A stretch of DNA of 64,000 nt from assembly GCA_006503535.1 (NCBI GenBank), contig QYRS01000009.1:2666001-2730000 (forward strand), read 5' to 3'. A program made the position numbers and the translations under genes. The notes under the pieces were generated by a model, which saw nothing but the letters and a program-made list of their open reading frames with translations, did no database searches and was not told the DNA's origin. Source of the DNA: Arthrinium phaeospermum. Its lineage: Eukaryota; Ascomycota; Sordariomycetes; Amphisphaeriales; Apiosporaceae. Shown in pieces: positions 1 through 10,201 of this stretch (within the stretch, counting starts at the first letter, position 1; each line of letters begins with the position of its first letter).

Positions 1-1704
1 GTGCGAAGGAAAGAAGCAGATCAGTAGGCAAGACGGTAAAGGTGAAAAGAGTGACCTGCTGTACCTGAGGGGTGGGCCAAACAAGCAGAAAACCCCCGCG
101 GCGCGTGTAAGTCGAAGGCAACTAGCTCTATAACGCACCCTAGAAACACTGCTGCACAGCGCCCCACCGACTGTTCACAGCTCTTCGAGGTCGCAAATGG
201 TCGATAACACTTACATCGAGATCACCCTCGGCTAAAGGCAAGTTTCTGCGTGCCCTGCGTGGCCAGATATGGCTGTTTGAAGTTGGTGCTGGTTGGTGAT
301 ATCTCACAGCTCAGTGAATAAAAGCTACCTCGTAGTTCCTTCCCCTCCCGCATCACCGGCTCTTGCGGGCTCTTCGGGGTCGGAATCGGGCGAAAACATT
401 ATTATCAAGGTCGATTTCGGCTAAAGATGAGTTTCTACGGTTCCTGTGTGGCCAGATATGCTTTATTGAAGTTGGTGATGTATCTACTCGTGAGGTGGGG
501 GCAGCTGGACGTGACGGCGCCGTGAATACAGCCTCGCTTTCAGACGGTAGTAGTCCGAGTACCCCACATTACAAGCAAACAGGTACGGCCCGGCCCGGGT
601 GGACCTCGAACCTCGGATTTTGAACAACGGTTCAACGGCTACTGGTGGGGCTGACCCAGTTCCTAAGGTCATCTGCTGGGTGAAGACATGCACCCAGAGT
701 AGGTACGAAGGTTGGTATATAGAAGCTACGATTACTATGTGACTACTGGAGATTGAAAGTCGCAAAGGAGGAACTGCTTGTTTATATATTTGGAATATCT
801 TGATCTATGTATGCCATTCATCTTGATCCCTCTTGACAGCTTCCAAGGGAGTCAACATATGCGTATCCCTCAAGCAAGGGCCGTGCCGTACGCAAGGGCA
901 GTGGGGCGCTTAGAGGGGCCGTGTGGGCTGGAGGCACCGTCGGGGCGGTTACCGGTAGACCCAGGTGCTTATTTGGAGAGGCATGCTTAAGTAGAAGGCC
1001 CCGAAATGGATTGCTAACAGTGTAGTTAGTGACGATGTTTGGGCACCAGTCACCGGCAGTGGCTCGCTATTTCCATACAGGGGGTCTGACACAGAGAATC
1101 TCTGCAAATACTTGCCAGGTGAATTGTTGTACACATATAAACATTTGAGGCTGTTGATTTTATCAAAACAAACACCCTGCGAATCTAGATATCTTCATTT
1201 GTTGGCCATACCTTGCGTGTGAAGCTGTATCCCTAGGTCATACCACCCGTATTCAGTCAACACTGCTCAGGCTTTGGTGTTTGACCAGCCCTAGAAATGA
1301 TCTTGCTCTTGCATGCCAGCAGATTGCTTGGCTGGAGTTTCCTACAGATCTCCCATGCAGCCTCGAGGGTCCACTCTTCTTGCTTTCCATATTCTCCTTG
1401 CTTGAGGGATGACTGTCAGCTTGCAAACCGGGGCTGCTAACTCAAACTGTTCGTAGCTAGGGCGAACACGACATGCTTCACGTCCGAGAGGAGTTATGAC
1501 TTGACCTCGGATCGAACAAAGACAGGAACCAGGTTTCTGTGAATAAGTCTCTTTATCCTCCGCGAACGGCATTAACGACCATACAGATCTATACAAAAAG
1601 AACAAAGGCACGAACATGCGCAGATACACCGAAAACCCACGCTTCGAGCGAGAAAGCCGGATGCCAAGTGAGCAATCTCCGCGGCTTGCGAGTCGCCAAC
1701 AAAC
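1..1704. other. Gene-free left flank
   Basis: Apart from the diverged direct repeat at 181-490, only short overlapping ORFs without recognisable motifs are present. The last few hundred bases before 1705 presumably hold the promoter of the kinase-like gene. I see no TATA box I would defend. Confidence 0.5.
181..490. repeat. Diverged tandem direct repeat, period about 189 bases
   Basis: Copy 1 starts at 181 and copy 2 at 370. Both run through CTCTTCG.GGTCG, TCGGCTAAAG, AGTTTCT, GTGGCCAGATATG and TTGAAGTTGGTG in the same order, each copy covering roughly 110-120 bases. Differences are spread along the unit and include both transitions and transversions, so it is an old duplication. No long ORF explains the conservation. 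Confidence 0.6.
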
Positions 1705-3303
1705 ATGGAGGAGGACGAAGGGCTCCGCGAAATACACCAGGTCCTGCACGGCTACTTCGAGAACGACACCCGACGGAGGTTTCAGCTCGAAGGCCCCATC
1801 GCGTCCGGCGCCGACTCGATCGCTTGGGGAGTTCAGCAAACGACTTGCGGCCAGGCCTGTCAGCGGATCGTGCTCAAGACGCCGAAGTGGGCGGACTTGG
1901 GCGGAGGGGAGGAAGAAGAAAGCCCTAGCGACGGCAGCACTGCTTGGAACAATGACAGCAACACTCCGGACCCTATCGAGAACGAGAAGAAGTGGCTGAG
2001 GGTAAGCGAGATCAACCAGCGACAGAGTTTGTATCTCACCTCCTTTTATGGTACAGTGACTGATTTCTCTCGGGATACGCCAATAACAGGTCCTCCAATG
2101 GGCAAAGCACGTCATGAACATCGTGGAAATCCCCGCCGATCCACTGAACCGAAGAAAATCGCCGCTGCGAAGACACGGAGTCGAGAACTGGATGTTTCTT
2201 GAGTGGGTGGAGCACGGGACGCTGCACCGGCTTGTCCGGAGAGCCAGGGAAGAAAACATCGAATACCTGCCGAACCGGATGCTATGGAGATTCTTTATGT
2301 GCCGTAAGTTGGATCTGGGGTGCGGCGATGTGACAAAGACAGGAGAGGAGACGGGAGTTTACAATTCGCTGATTTGCAAGTTATCAGGATGTGCATAGCC
2401 ATGGCCTGGCCGCCGGAGCAACCTATCGGTCCTCCGGAAGGGGCTTTCGAGATAATCCGCCAGAAACCTCCTCTCAGGATCACCCACGGCGACTTGCACA
2501 ATGAAAACGGTATGAAGAACAAGCTGGAATCGTATCCGGACCAGCAGACGAAGCTGACAATGCCGCAGTGATGATAGGACCCTTCGAACCGAACCCCGAG
2601 TACCCGGAACACGATATAACCCCTATGCTGAAGATGATCGATCTAGGAAAGATGAGCGGGAACGAGTAAGCAGAAGAAACTACAGTGTTTCCAATCTGCT
2701 ACAAGAGACGTTACCAGAATTCTGACTTGAGTTCACAATCACAGGGGAGCAAACTTCGATGCGACAAGAGAAAACATCCGTGACATAGGCAACGTGAGTC
2801 AATGCCCACAGCATCATCCCCCGAAAGCCACGAAGAACACAGCAGCAAGAACGAAACGCTAATAACATGTCTTTCCTCACCAGCTCATGCACGAACTCTG
2901 CACCCTCCTCAACCCCTGGGAACGCAACGACCTCTACGACGGGAGACAGACGGCCGAGTTCCAACCCCCGATACCGATAAGCAACGTAACAACACCCATT
3001 GAGACCGAGGCCGTGGCGTTGGTGTTGCTGCCGCCGAGAAATAACAACGAGACCGGGAACGAGATCCCCTGTCCCCGTCTGGACCCCGACTTGCGACTCC
3101 TGATCTGCTCCTGCCTTGCGGTCCGCCCGCGATTTAGACCGGGACTGGTCGAGCTGTTCCAGGCTGTTATGGAGGCTATACAGGTTAAGGATGCGGCTTG
3201 GTACGCGAGCGAGGGTGCTGGGTACTGTAACCAGGCAATGGAGACGGACGAGGGCATATCAGGTCTTCTGCAGCTCTTGTTGAGGGATGCCGGGTCATGT
3301 TAG
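1705..3303 (+). CDS. Protein kinase-like protein, six exons
   Basis: Exons by splice signals and frame: 1705-2001, 2090-2303, 2381-2509, 2569-2665, 2745-2793 and 2884-3303, giving 401 aa. A glycine-rich loop (GPIASGADSIAWG, about residues 30-42) precedes the VLK lysine at 58. The catalytic loop reads THGDLHNEN (Asp208, Asn213) and the metal-binding motif is DLG (238-240) instead of DFG. Spacing and order are those of a kinase fold of the divergent type common in filamentous fungi, with HGD replacing HRD, and the residues needed for phosphotransfer are present. The C-terminal 140 residues, rich in Arg/Pro, have the all-helical C-lobe look. Substrate and pathway are unknown. It ends convergently with the HET gene on the other strand. 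The intron 2 acceptor at 2380 was chosen because the next AG (2387) puts a stop in frame. Confidence 0.78.
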
Positions 3304-3692
3304 ACACTAGTTGAGTGTCTGGAGTTTTCTTGTCGATGACCTAGACCATATATATATATCGCGACGTGGTTTGTTGTGCATAGTAAGTATTTGAATATAT
3401 TGGTGAGCCATCAACAATTCCCAAGATGTGACATTGCACGAGTAATATTCGGTATCACTGCAGCCGAAAATAACAAGAGCTAGTTTAGGCTGAGTTTTGC
3501 CGGAGTCGTAGCGAGTCAAGAGATCCTTCATATGTTACAATGTCGCCAACACTACTCAAGTCTGCTTGAGATGGCAAAGTTTTGTGTGTTCAAAATCTGA
3601 ACTCTAATAGTATTGAGGAATTTCGTTTTGAGTGCGGCATACTCTGCATAAAGTTTCCTCAAACGCCTTATTCTTTGCAACCAAAAGTGTGT
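3304..3692. other. Convergent intergenic gap
   Basis: It lies between the 3' ends of the kinase-like gene (+) and the HET gene (-). It holds a short (TA)n stretch near 3350 and otherwise only presumptive 3' untranslated sequence. No gene seen. Confidence 0.5.
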
Positions 3693-6248
3693 CTACTCAA
3701 TGACCACATAACGAAGCGGCTTTGGTATGTTCTCAAGCCTGCGAAAGGCGTCGCGACAGTCGACATGATATGAATCCTCCAATTGGTTCGGAACCTCAAC
3801 ACCGGGACTTGGCTGACTGACGAAAATCCTTGGCCAATAGGTGGTAGGCCTACTTTTATTAGCCCATTCCCGTACCTTCGTTTCCCACGTCTCGAAAACC
3901 CCTTGCTTGTCAATGAACGAGAGTTTAGGTCTGGTCTCCCACAAGATCTTTCTGTCGGACTCGGCTACCACCGCATCTCTCACGGCGTTTTCAATCAACT
4001 GGTTCATGTAAACCACCATATCCCGCTTAAAACAGCTCCAGAACTCTTCGGGCCAAATGACGTGTTGCAGCCGGGACATAGATCCCGTCGGTGCCCATTC
4101 ACCATCCATAGCGCCTTCCAAATAACAATCGCCAACTAGCTGATACACTTCAAGGGGATGCTCCTCTGCTTTATTTCGAAGAACAAAAGGCATCCTGCCA
4201 CCCGGAAGCACAAATACTCTGTCGGATGACCTTGTGTCCAAGGGGCCCCATCCTATGCCGCCAGTCTTGGTTGAGAACAGTCTTCGTCCGGCAGCCAATG
4301 TCTTGAAAACCAGATTGAACCCCCGATCGTTGTAGGGTCTCTGGAAGGTTGCAGATGCTTGGTGTCGCGCACCGTGGGCATTATTGATACACTCTGCTCC
4401 CCAGCAAGATAAAGCTTCCATATCTTCTTCCTGGAGGCGATGAAATTCGCCATCCACGTACTTCATACCGAAGACTAAACTCACCAGGTTAGCAGTGTGT
4501 AAACAATAATGCGTTTTACGCAGCCCATCACCGACAGGATCACACTCCTGAGCAATCCATTCTGTGGCCTGTGCGATAGCTGTAAGCCCATCCGGGTCGT
4601 ATACTTGCTCGTATACTGAATCATTAACGTGATTCACTATTCCAACCAGTCTTCCGATCCCACAGAGCCGTCCACTGTTAGGCTCTTTGTACACGTTGCT
4701 TATGTCCAGAGGGGTAGACCCAGAATCCAAGGCGATGTTGAAGGTGTTTCGCAATATTTTATACGTTTCTCGTGAACGGCGGAACAGCTTCAGGGCCCAA
4801 ACGGGCCCCTCAGCTATCAGCAGGTACTCCAGACTCGATCCCAACATCCATTCTGGGAGAGCCCTGTTTCCATCCGTGGTGGGTAATGCCTTCAGGTCAG
4901 CCAAGGTCTTACTATCCACAATGGCTTTGGCTTTCTGACCACCGCAAGCTCTGAACTGACCAAGTAGCTTGGTGCGTACATCATCGCCGCCATGGACAAC
5001 AGCACTCCAATCAACCGTCCACGAAGGCAAGTCGCCTCTGTTCTTGCGTCCAAGGTCCCCACAAAGGACGTCTAGCGTCCCAGTCTCGTGGATGCTGGCC
5101 CAGCATGTAGATATGAAGACCTCTGCCGGAGATTGTTGGTAATCTGGAACCAGATGTTCTTCAAGATCAACAAGCCCTAAGAGAGCGAACACTCTGTCAC
5201 GATCATCTGATGATTTCCTCATTGCCGTTGCCCGAAGAAGGCCAATGAGCTCAGTGGTGCTTCCCCGACGGCCTCGCAACTGTTGTTCGCCCCAAAGGCT
5301 ACGCCAATATGCGAAGTCGTTCAGGACCTTGGCATAATGGTTCAAAACGGCGACAGCATCGGAAGGCAGTCGTGCCAAATGACTGGGGTCTTGCAAACAA
5401 GACGCTGCTTTGACAAACATCTCCAATGGCGCTTCAACGCCTGAATATTGGAACGAGACGCTTGATGCAACGATGACCTCCTGGAAGACCCACATACGGG
5501 TCCACCACTGGCTAAGGAGCATGACGCGAAGGGCCTCCGTGATACTTGACAAATGAGACGCATGCAGCCGCAGGAGGCCATACCCCTCACGATCCTGCCA
5601 CATCAGTATACGAATGAAGCAGAGAACATCAAAGGCAGTATAGGTGTATTTGGCAGAGGGCTGCGGGTCACTCCATTTTCCGAGAAACGCAGCAACGTGC
5701 TCAGAGTCCCGATCATCCCCATAGAAGGCAGCCCGAAGCGGAGGTCTGCTATGGGAGGATGAACCGATGATACGGTGCCTGACTCCATCGCCGAGCCACA
5801 CGATGACTTTGGAGGCTTGCTGATAGATTCTGCGCATGAGGCCGACTTGGTGGCTTCGCTCGGAAAGGTCCTGCTGGTTGACGGCCTTCGAGCCGGGATT
5901 TTCATCAGCCATCCACTACAGCTGCGCGTATGATGGATATCTACTCACTATAGCATCAATCCAAATCGTGAGCGGCTCCGCCTGCTGCCTCAAATGACGC
6001 AAGGCAGACTCCAGGTTGACTGTCACTTGAAGCTCAACACCGTCAACGAGGACTGGCCCCGTGACTTTGGGCGAGCCCCACGCATAGGACAAGGCGACAT
6101 AGCTGGGGTTCTCATCGAGTCTCTTGTGAACAAGACGGCACGAGATAGGGGATTCCCAATCGCCGGGGCTAATGACAACCAGGCGGACTGTGTCAGGGTC
6201 CTCAAGCGGGAGGTAAGGCTCTTGGGGACGTTTGGGAGAGGCGGGCAT
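3693..6248 (-). CDS. HET-domain (heterokaryon incompatibility) protein
   Basis: Two exons, 6248-5949 and 5885-3693, give 830 aa. Exon 1 carries the start of the HET domain (YVALSYAWG, then TIWIDAI) and exon 2 continues AVNQQD, RSHQV and the VIVWLGDG segment. Further family hallmarks follow: WWTRMWVFQE, DDRDRVFALLGLV and LPSWTVDW. The C-terminal third has the usual GWGP...LPGG.MPFVLR block seen in HET-6-like proteins. HET-domain proteins act in allorecognition and regulated cell death; the partner here is unknown. The start is the first in-frame ATG. The open frame extends upstream to 6317 but only from a TTG. The 63-base intron (5948-5886) restores the motif exactly, with Ala where most family members have Cys in WIDAxCINQ. 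The gene is divergent from the second HET gene. Confidence 0.88.
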
Positions 6249-6673
6249 CGTACTTTGCGACAAATCGCTATCTTTAAGAGCAGTTGGGCGAGACCTGACT
6301 GGGTGTGTATATGCCAACGATTAGATCGTGACAGCAGACGAGCGTAGGTGTACAGTGGGTGTGGGAAGGCCTTTGGGGTAAGTGAAGATCAGAGGTAAGG
6401 CTGTCACGGAAATGCAATGTATTTTAGGCAACCGCCACTATCGATATCGCATGCAGCTGCATAGCCCGCGCCTTATGCTGCCCAATCATCTACCCCCAAG
6501 TCATCCATGTACGTACTTTGCATTCATAGTGTGCCAACCCCTGTTTGACGGTTGGTGCCTGCGCGAAAACCCCAAATTTCCACTGGAGACCTTGCTGACG
6601 CTCGTAGTTATGACTGAATTGACTCGGATTCAGTCTTCTACACCCAATCCACCATTTACCAACTGGAATCAAT
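6249..6673. promoter_or_regulatory. Shared upstream region of two divergent HET genes
   Basis: These 425 bases separate the start codons of two HET-domain genes on opposite strands, so both promoters must lie here or overlap. I see no clear TATA element or long inverted repeat. Joint control is inference from the geometry. Confidence 0.5.
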
Positions 6674-9043
6674 ATGAGCTCAGCAAACCCATTGACGACT
6701 GCCGAGAAGTCTGCGCCGTCTCCTCTTGGCTGCTCTGTGTGCTCCAAAATTGTTCGAGTTTTGACCACTCCCTTCTCCGAGAAAATCAAGGTTGTGCTTG
6801 GCAAGGTACACGATATCCTCGCACATGAGTGCGAGCACACAGAATGGCTCCGAGACATTAAATATGGGCAGGTCAAAGTTCCTCGTTACGAAAGTCGAGA
6901 GCTTATCCTATGGAAGTCACTCAACAGGAGAAACGCCCACTTCAAGGTATCCTATATTGAAGAAGAGGGCATACAACAGGCCAATACTCCGGGATGTGAA
7001 CTAGTGTTCCGGCCTGGCGTGCCAAACCACGAGGGGACGGCCCGGATACTGGACAAGAAGTGGATCGATATGGATCTTGTGAAAGATTGGACTTCCCGGT
7101 GTTTCGAAGAACACGGTACCCAATGCGATGTATCCACCTTTCAAAGCATCAGACCATTTTACCCGAGATGGCTCATTGATGTTGGCCGAGGCTGTGTTGT
7201 CGCCTGCCCGGAGAATGGTCCTCCTTTTGCCACCCTCTCTTATACGTGGGGACGCACTACGCATTTTCGAACCACCCGGGCCAATATCGATCAAGTCCAA
7301 CAGCCTGGTGCGCTGCTGTATGGTTCCATTGCTACACAGATCCCGCAAACTATACACGACTCCATCCAGCTTACCAAAGCCTTGGGCTTGGCCTGGCTAT
7401 GGGTCGATAGCCTTTGCATTGTTCAGGATGACGAAGCCGCATTTTCTCACCAACTGAGAAACATGCATCATATATATGCCACCTCGGTTCTGACCATATT
7501 AGCAAAGGATGGCCAGGATGCGGGATACGGTCTTCGGGGCCTCCGAGGAATCTCGGCGCCGAGGTCTATCGAGCAAGTTGTCCTACCTCTGGCTGGCGGC
7601 GAAACTATCGTCATGATGGAACCCGGATACAAACCCCGATTGGTCAGCATGTTCGAATACGAAGAAAGAATGTGGACTTTTCAAGAGGAAGTCTTCGCCA
7701 AGAGGCGACTCATTTTTGAGAGAGGGAGGGTTGCATGGCAGTGTGGATGTGCCAGCTGGCACGAGCACCAACCCTACCACGCAGAAGCTGACATTGCAAC
7801 TGGGCGCGGGAGAATCACTTATGAAAAGCTGGAAAAGAATCCTCCAAATCTCAACAAGCTAAGTCAGATTGTCCGCAATTTTAACATGAGGAACTTGAGC
7901 TTCGATGAGGATATTCACAATGCCTTCTCAGGCCTTCAAACCTATTTGAACAACATCTTCCCATCGGGCCTTGTGCTCGGTCACCCAGAGCTCTTCTTCG
8001 AGATTTCACTCTGTTGGTACGCGGGCCCAAACATGCGCAGGAGAAAGGTTTCTGAAGCCTACACTGGAGACCCGGTGCGCAATCGGCTTCCTAGTTGGTC
8101 TTGGATGGGCTGGCAGGGACGGTTTCAGTTCCCAGAAGACCAAGAACATGTCCCATCGCCAGGTTGGCCCGGTGAAGGCTTTACGCAAGCTGTTACACAA
8201 TGGCATGTCCTTCCGAGGCCCGATTCCACCACGAAACATCCCATCGATTGTATGTGGCATCAATACAGAGAAGGCATTCCAGATGAAATACCAGAGGGTT
8301 GGCGGCGTGAAGAGTTCAAGCCACCATTGGAATGGGCCCCCGACCACTATTATGGCGAGATTCGGTTCGACAGCCCAGGCTGCATGCCCAAGGACCTACC
8401 AGCTCATACGTATATCCAAGCCTCCAAAGAAGAACACCCTTCGGCTTCTCGATGGTACCCTGTTCCTGTCGGAGACTTGAATATGACAAGCGAGGATGAA
8501 GAGTTGAATTCGCACCGCGACTTTCAGTATCTTCAATGTCTCACCACAAGAGCATATTTGTATGGTAGCCCAGACGATGCTCAGTGTGTCAAATGGGATC
8601 TTGATGCATTGATTAAGGATAGCAACGGAAACCTAGTCGGTGGTCTGCAGGTTCACCATGAGGACGACCAAACCTTTTTGGCAAGCGGACCTATGATAGA
8701 ACTAATAGCGGTAGTGAAGGGCTGGACCACCAAGCTAAAAGAGTACGTGTTTCATGTGGAGCTTGAGCAGCGGCCGCCTCTCAGGAACTTTCACCAACTT
8801 ACGCTGGAGGAAGAGGAAGAAGAAATCAGAGATTTCGCAGAGATGGTGAAACGCAAAGAGACTCAAAGTTCTCCGTGGGAAGAGAAGTGGGAGTTCGAGA
8901 GGAGCAAGAAGCAAGACTGCTATCACGTGCTCTGGATCGAGTGGGAACGTGGTGTAGCTTACAGGAGAGGATCTGGGTTTGTCTTGGCAGACAGATGGGA
9001 GGAGCTTGCCGAAGTGGATAAGGTGGAAGTGACACTGGGCTAG
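6674..9043 (+). CDS. HET-domain protein, second and divergent copy
   Basis: A single uninterrupted exon of 789 aa begins with ATG at 6674. The N-terminal 180 residues contain a CSVC pair and HECEH, a leader common in large fungal HET proteins. The HET domain runs from about residue 183 (PPFATLSYTWG) through IPQTIHDSI, LWVDSLCIVQDD and SVLTILAKDG. The YEERMWTFQEE motif and the NRLPSWSWMGWQG block follow. The C-terminus is Glu-rich and ends in a typical LADRWEEL-type tail. The protein is not a recent duplicate of its divergent neighbour: the HET cores share only family-level motifs. The domain implies a role in non-self recognition or programmed cell death; nothing in the sequence says what it recognises. 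Confidence 0.9.
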   Translation: MSSANPLTTAEKSAPSPLGCSVCSKIVRVLTTPFSEKIKVVLGKVHDILAHECEHTEWLRDIKYGQVKVPRYESRELILWKSLNRRNAHFKVSYIEEEGIQQANTPGCELVFRPGVPNHEGTARILDKKWIDMDLVKDWTSRCFEEHGTQCDVSTFQSIRPFYPRWLIDVGRGCVVACPENGPPFATLSYTWGRTTHFRTTRANIDQVQQPGALLYGSIATQIPQTIHDSIQLTKALGLAWLWVDSLCIVQDDEAAFSHQLRNMHHIYATSVLTILAKDGQDAGYGLRGLRGISAPRSIEQVVLPLAGGETIVMMEPGYKPRLVSMFEYEERMWTFQEEVFAKRRLIFERGRVAWQCGCASWHEHQPYHAEADIATGRGRITYEKLEKNPPNLNKLSQIVRNFNMRNLSFDEDIHNAFSGLQTYLNNIFPSGLVLGHPELFFEISLCWYAGPNMRRRKVSEAYTGDPVRNRLPSWSWMGWQGRFQFPEDQEHVPSPGWPGEGFTQAVTQWHVLPRPDSTTKHPIDCMWHQYREGIPDEIPEGWRREEFKPPLEWAPDHYYGEIRFDSPGCMPKDLPAHTYIQASKEEHPSASRWYPVPVGDLNMTSEDEELNSHRDFQYLQCLTTRAYLYGSPDDAQCVKWDLDALIKDSNGNLVGGLQVHHEDDQTFLASGPMIELIAVVKGWTTKLKEYVFHVELEQRPPLRNFHQLTLEEEEEEIRDFAEMVKRKETQSSPWEEKWEFERSKKQDCYHVLWIEWERGVAYRRGSGFVLADRWEELAEVDKVEVTLG

Positions 9044-9646
9044 ACGCTAGATTGAAGGTATGCCGATAAACGAAACTGAGGACAGAAGCTGTATATCTGG
9101 ACGATCTCTCGTGGGAACCTGAAGCAACTAATTTCTTTGCCACGCAGCACCTTGGTAGGTTGAGTCCAGGGGTATCTACAAGCCATGGCCACGTTTGCGA
9201 AGAGTACCGCGACGCCGCGAGTATCTGACAAGAAAGATTTTCATTCCTGGAGCCTTTACCCCTACCTATGGGCATATACATTCCCTGAGTACTTCCTGGT
9301 AACATCAGTTCCACGATCGTATCATACATACATCCTGAATAGCCCACAAGGAACTATCAAAAGTTACAAGAAACCTTTCCTTATCCCGATTCCCCAATCG
9401 TACAAAGTGATACGCCCTATCGTATGCAAGTAAAAGATGAAAACAAATAATGTCGCTGAAGCAATGGAAACATCTCTCATCCTCAACAAGTGGAAACATG
9501 ACATCGTCAACCATCATCAACAGCAGGGAGTTAGATCCCTAAATCAAACTAGCTTCGTGAGTCTCAGAGAGGCGTATAGGAAAAGCGGCCGTCTTTTTGG
9601 CCAGAGGTGAGTCAAGTCAGACCGAGTGGAACCGGAGCTCATCCAA
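9044..9646. other. Convergent intergenic gap
   Basis: It lies between the 3' ends of the HET gene (+) and the small membrane protein gene (-). No conserved ORF or repeat seen. Confidence 0.45.
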
Positions 9647-10201
9647 TCACCCCCCTTCAGCCGGCGGTGCCGCCGCCTCAGCATCGCCGCCTCCTCCGCC
9701 ACCGCCTCCACCCTCGCCACCGGCACTGCTGGCAGAACTCCGAGAACTCTTGGAGCTCTTGGAGCCATGAGAGCCGCCGGAGTGGTGACGGCGCTGTTGC
9801 CGCTGGAACTTCTTCTTGCGCTTGAGGCGGATGGAGTTGCGGTACACGTAGCAGAAGGCGAGGGTCCCCAGGAGGAAGACGCCCAGGAGCACGCCGACGA
9901 CGACGCCGATGGTCACGTCGAGGTCTTGGGAGGTGGTGCGTTTGCGGAGGAAGACTGACGGCCCGGTTGCGCTGCTTGGTTCGTTATGGCTACCGTCATG
10001 CCATAGTGTTGATGCGCTCTTAGTCCAAGTCGTAATATGGCGTGATGCCCATTCCCAGGCTTGCGACAGCAAGTGTTTGCCATTATGTCGGTTGGATTGG
10101 GAAGGATGCTTCCATCTCGTATCTGCTGTTACATCTTGGGTATTATACGCTCTGAAGACGGCATAGTCGCCCCCGGCGATGGGTGGCGGGGGAAGATACA
10201 T
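9647..10201 (-). CDS. Small single-pass membrane protein with basic, Ser/Gly-rich tail
   Basis: One open frame of 184 aa starts at ATG 10201. About 95 N-terminal residues with no obvious signal peptide precede one strong transmembrane segment (VTIGVVVGVLLGVFLLGTLA, about residues 96-115). A positively charged stop-transfer block follows (RLKRKKKFQRQQRRHH), then a tail of Ser/Lys/Gly repeats ending in a Gly run and an Ala/Pro stretch. The charge pattern predicts the tail in the cytosol. The gene is isolated between two long gaps. I do not recognise a family. A short 3' intron near the Gly-rich end cannot be excluded, so the C-terminus is the least certain part. Confidence 0.55.
   Translation of the reverse strand: MYLPPPPIAGGDYAVFRAYNTQDVTADTRWKHPSQSNRHNGKHLLSQAWEWASRHITTWTKSASTLWHDGSHNEPSSATGPSVFLRKRTTSQDLDVTIGVVVGVLLGVFLLGTLAFCYVYRNSIRLKRKKKFQRQQRRHHSGGSHGSKSSKSSRSSASSAGGEGGGGGGGGGDAEAAAPPAEGG

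Noticed and set aside
5916..5948. 33-base intron alternative in the first HET gene
   Set aside because: Too short for fungal splicing and it breaks the WIDAxxNQQD motif; the 63-base intron restores it.
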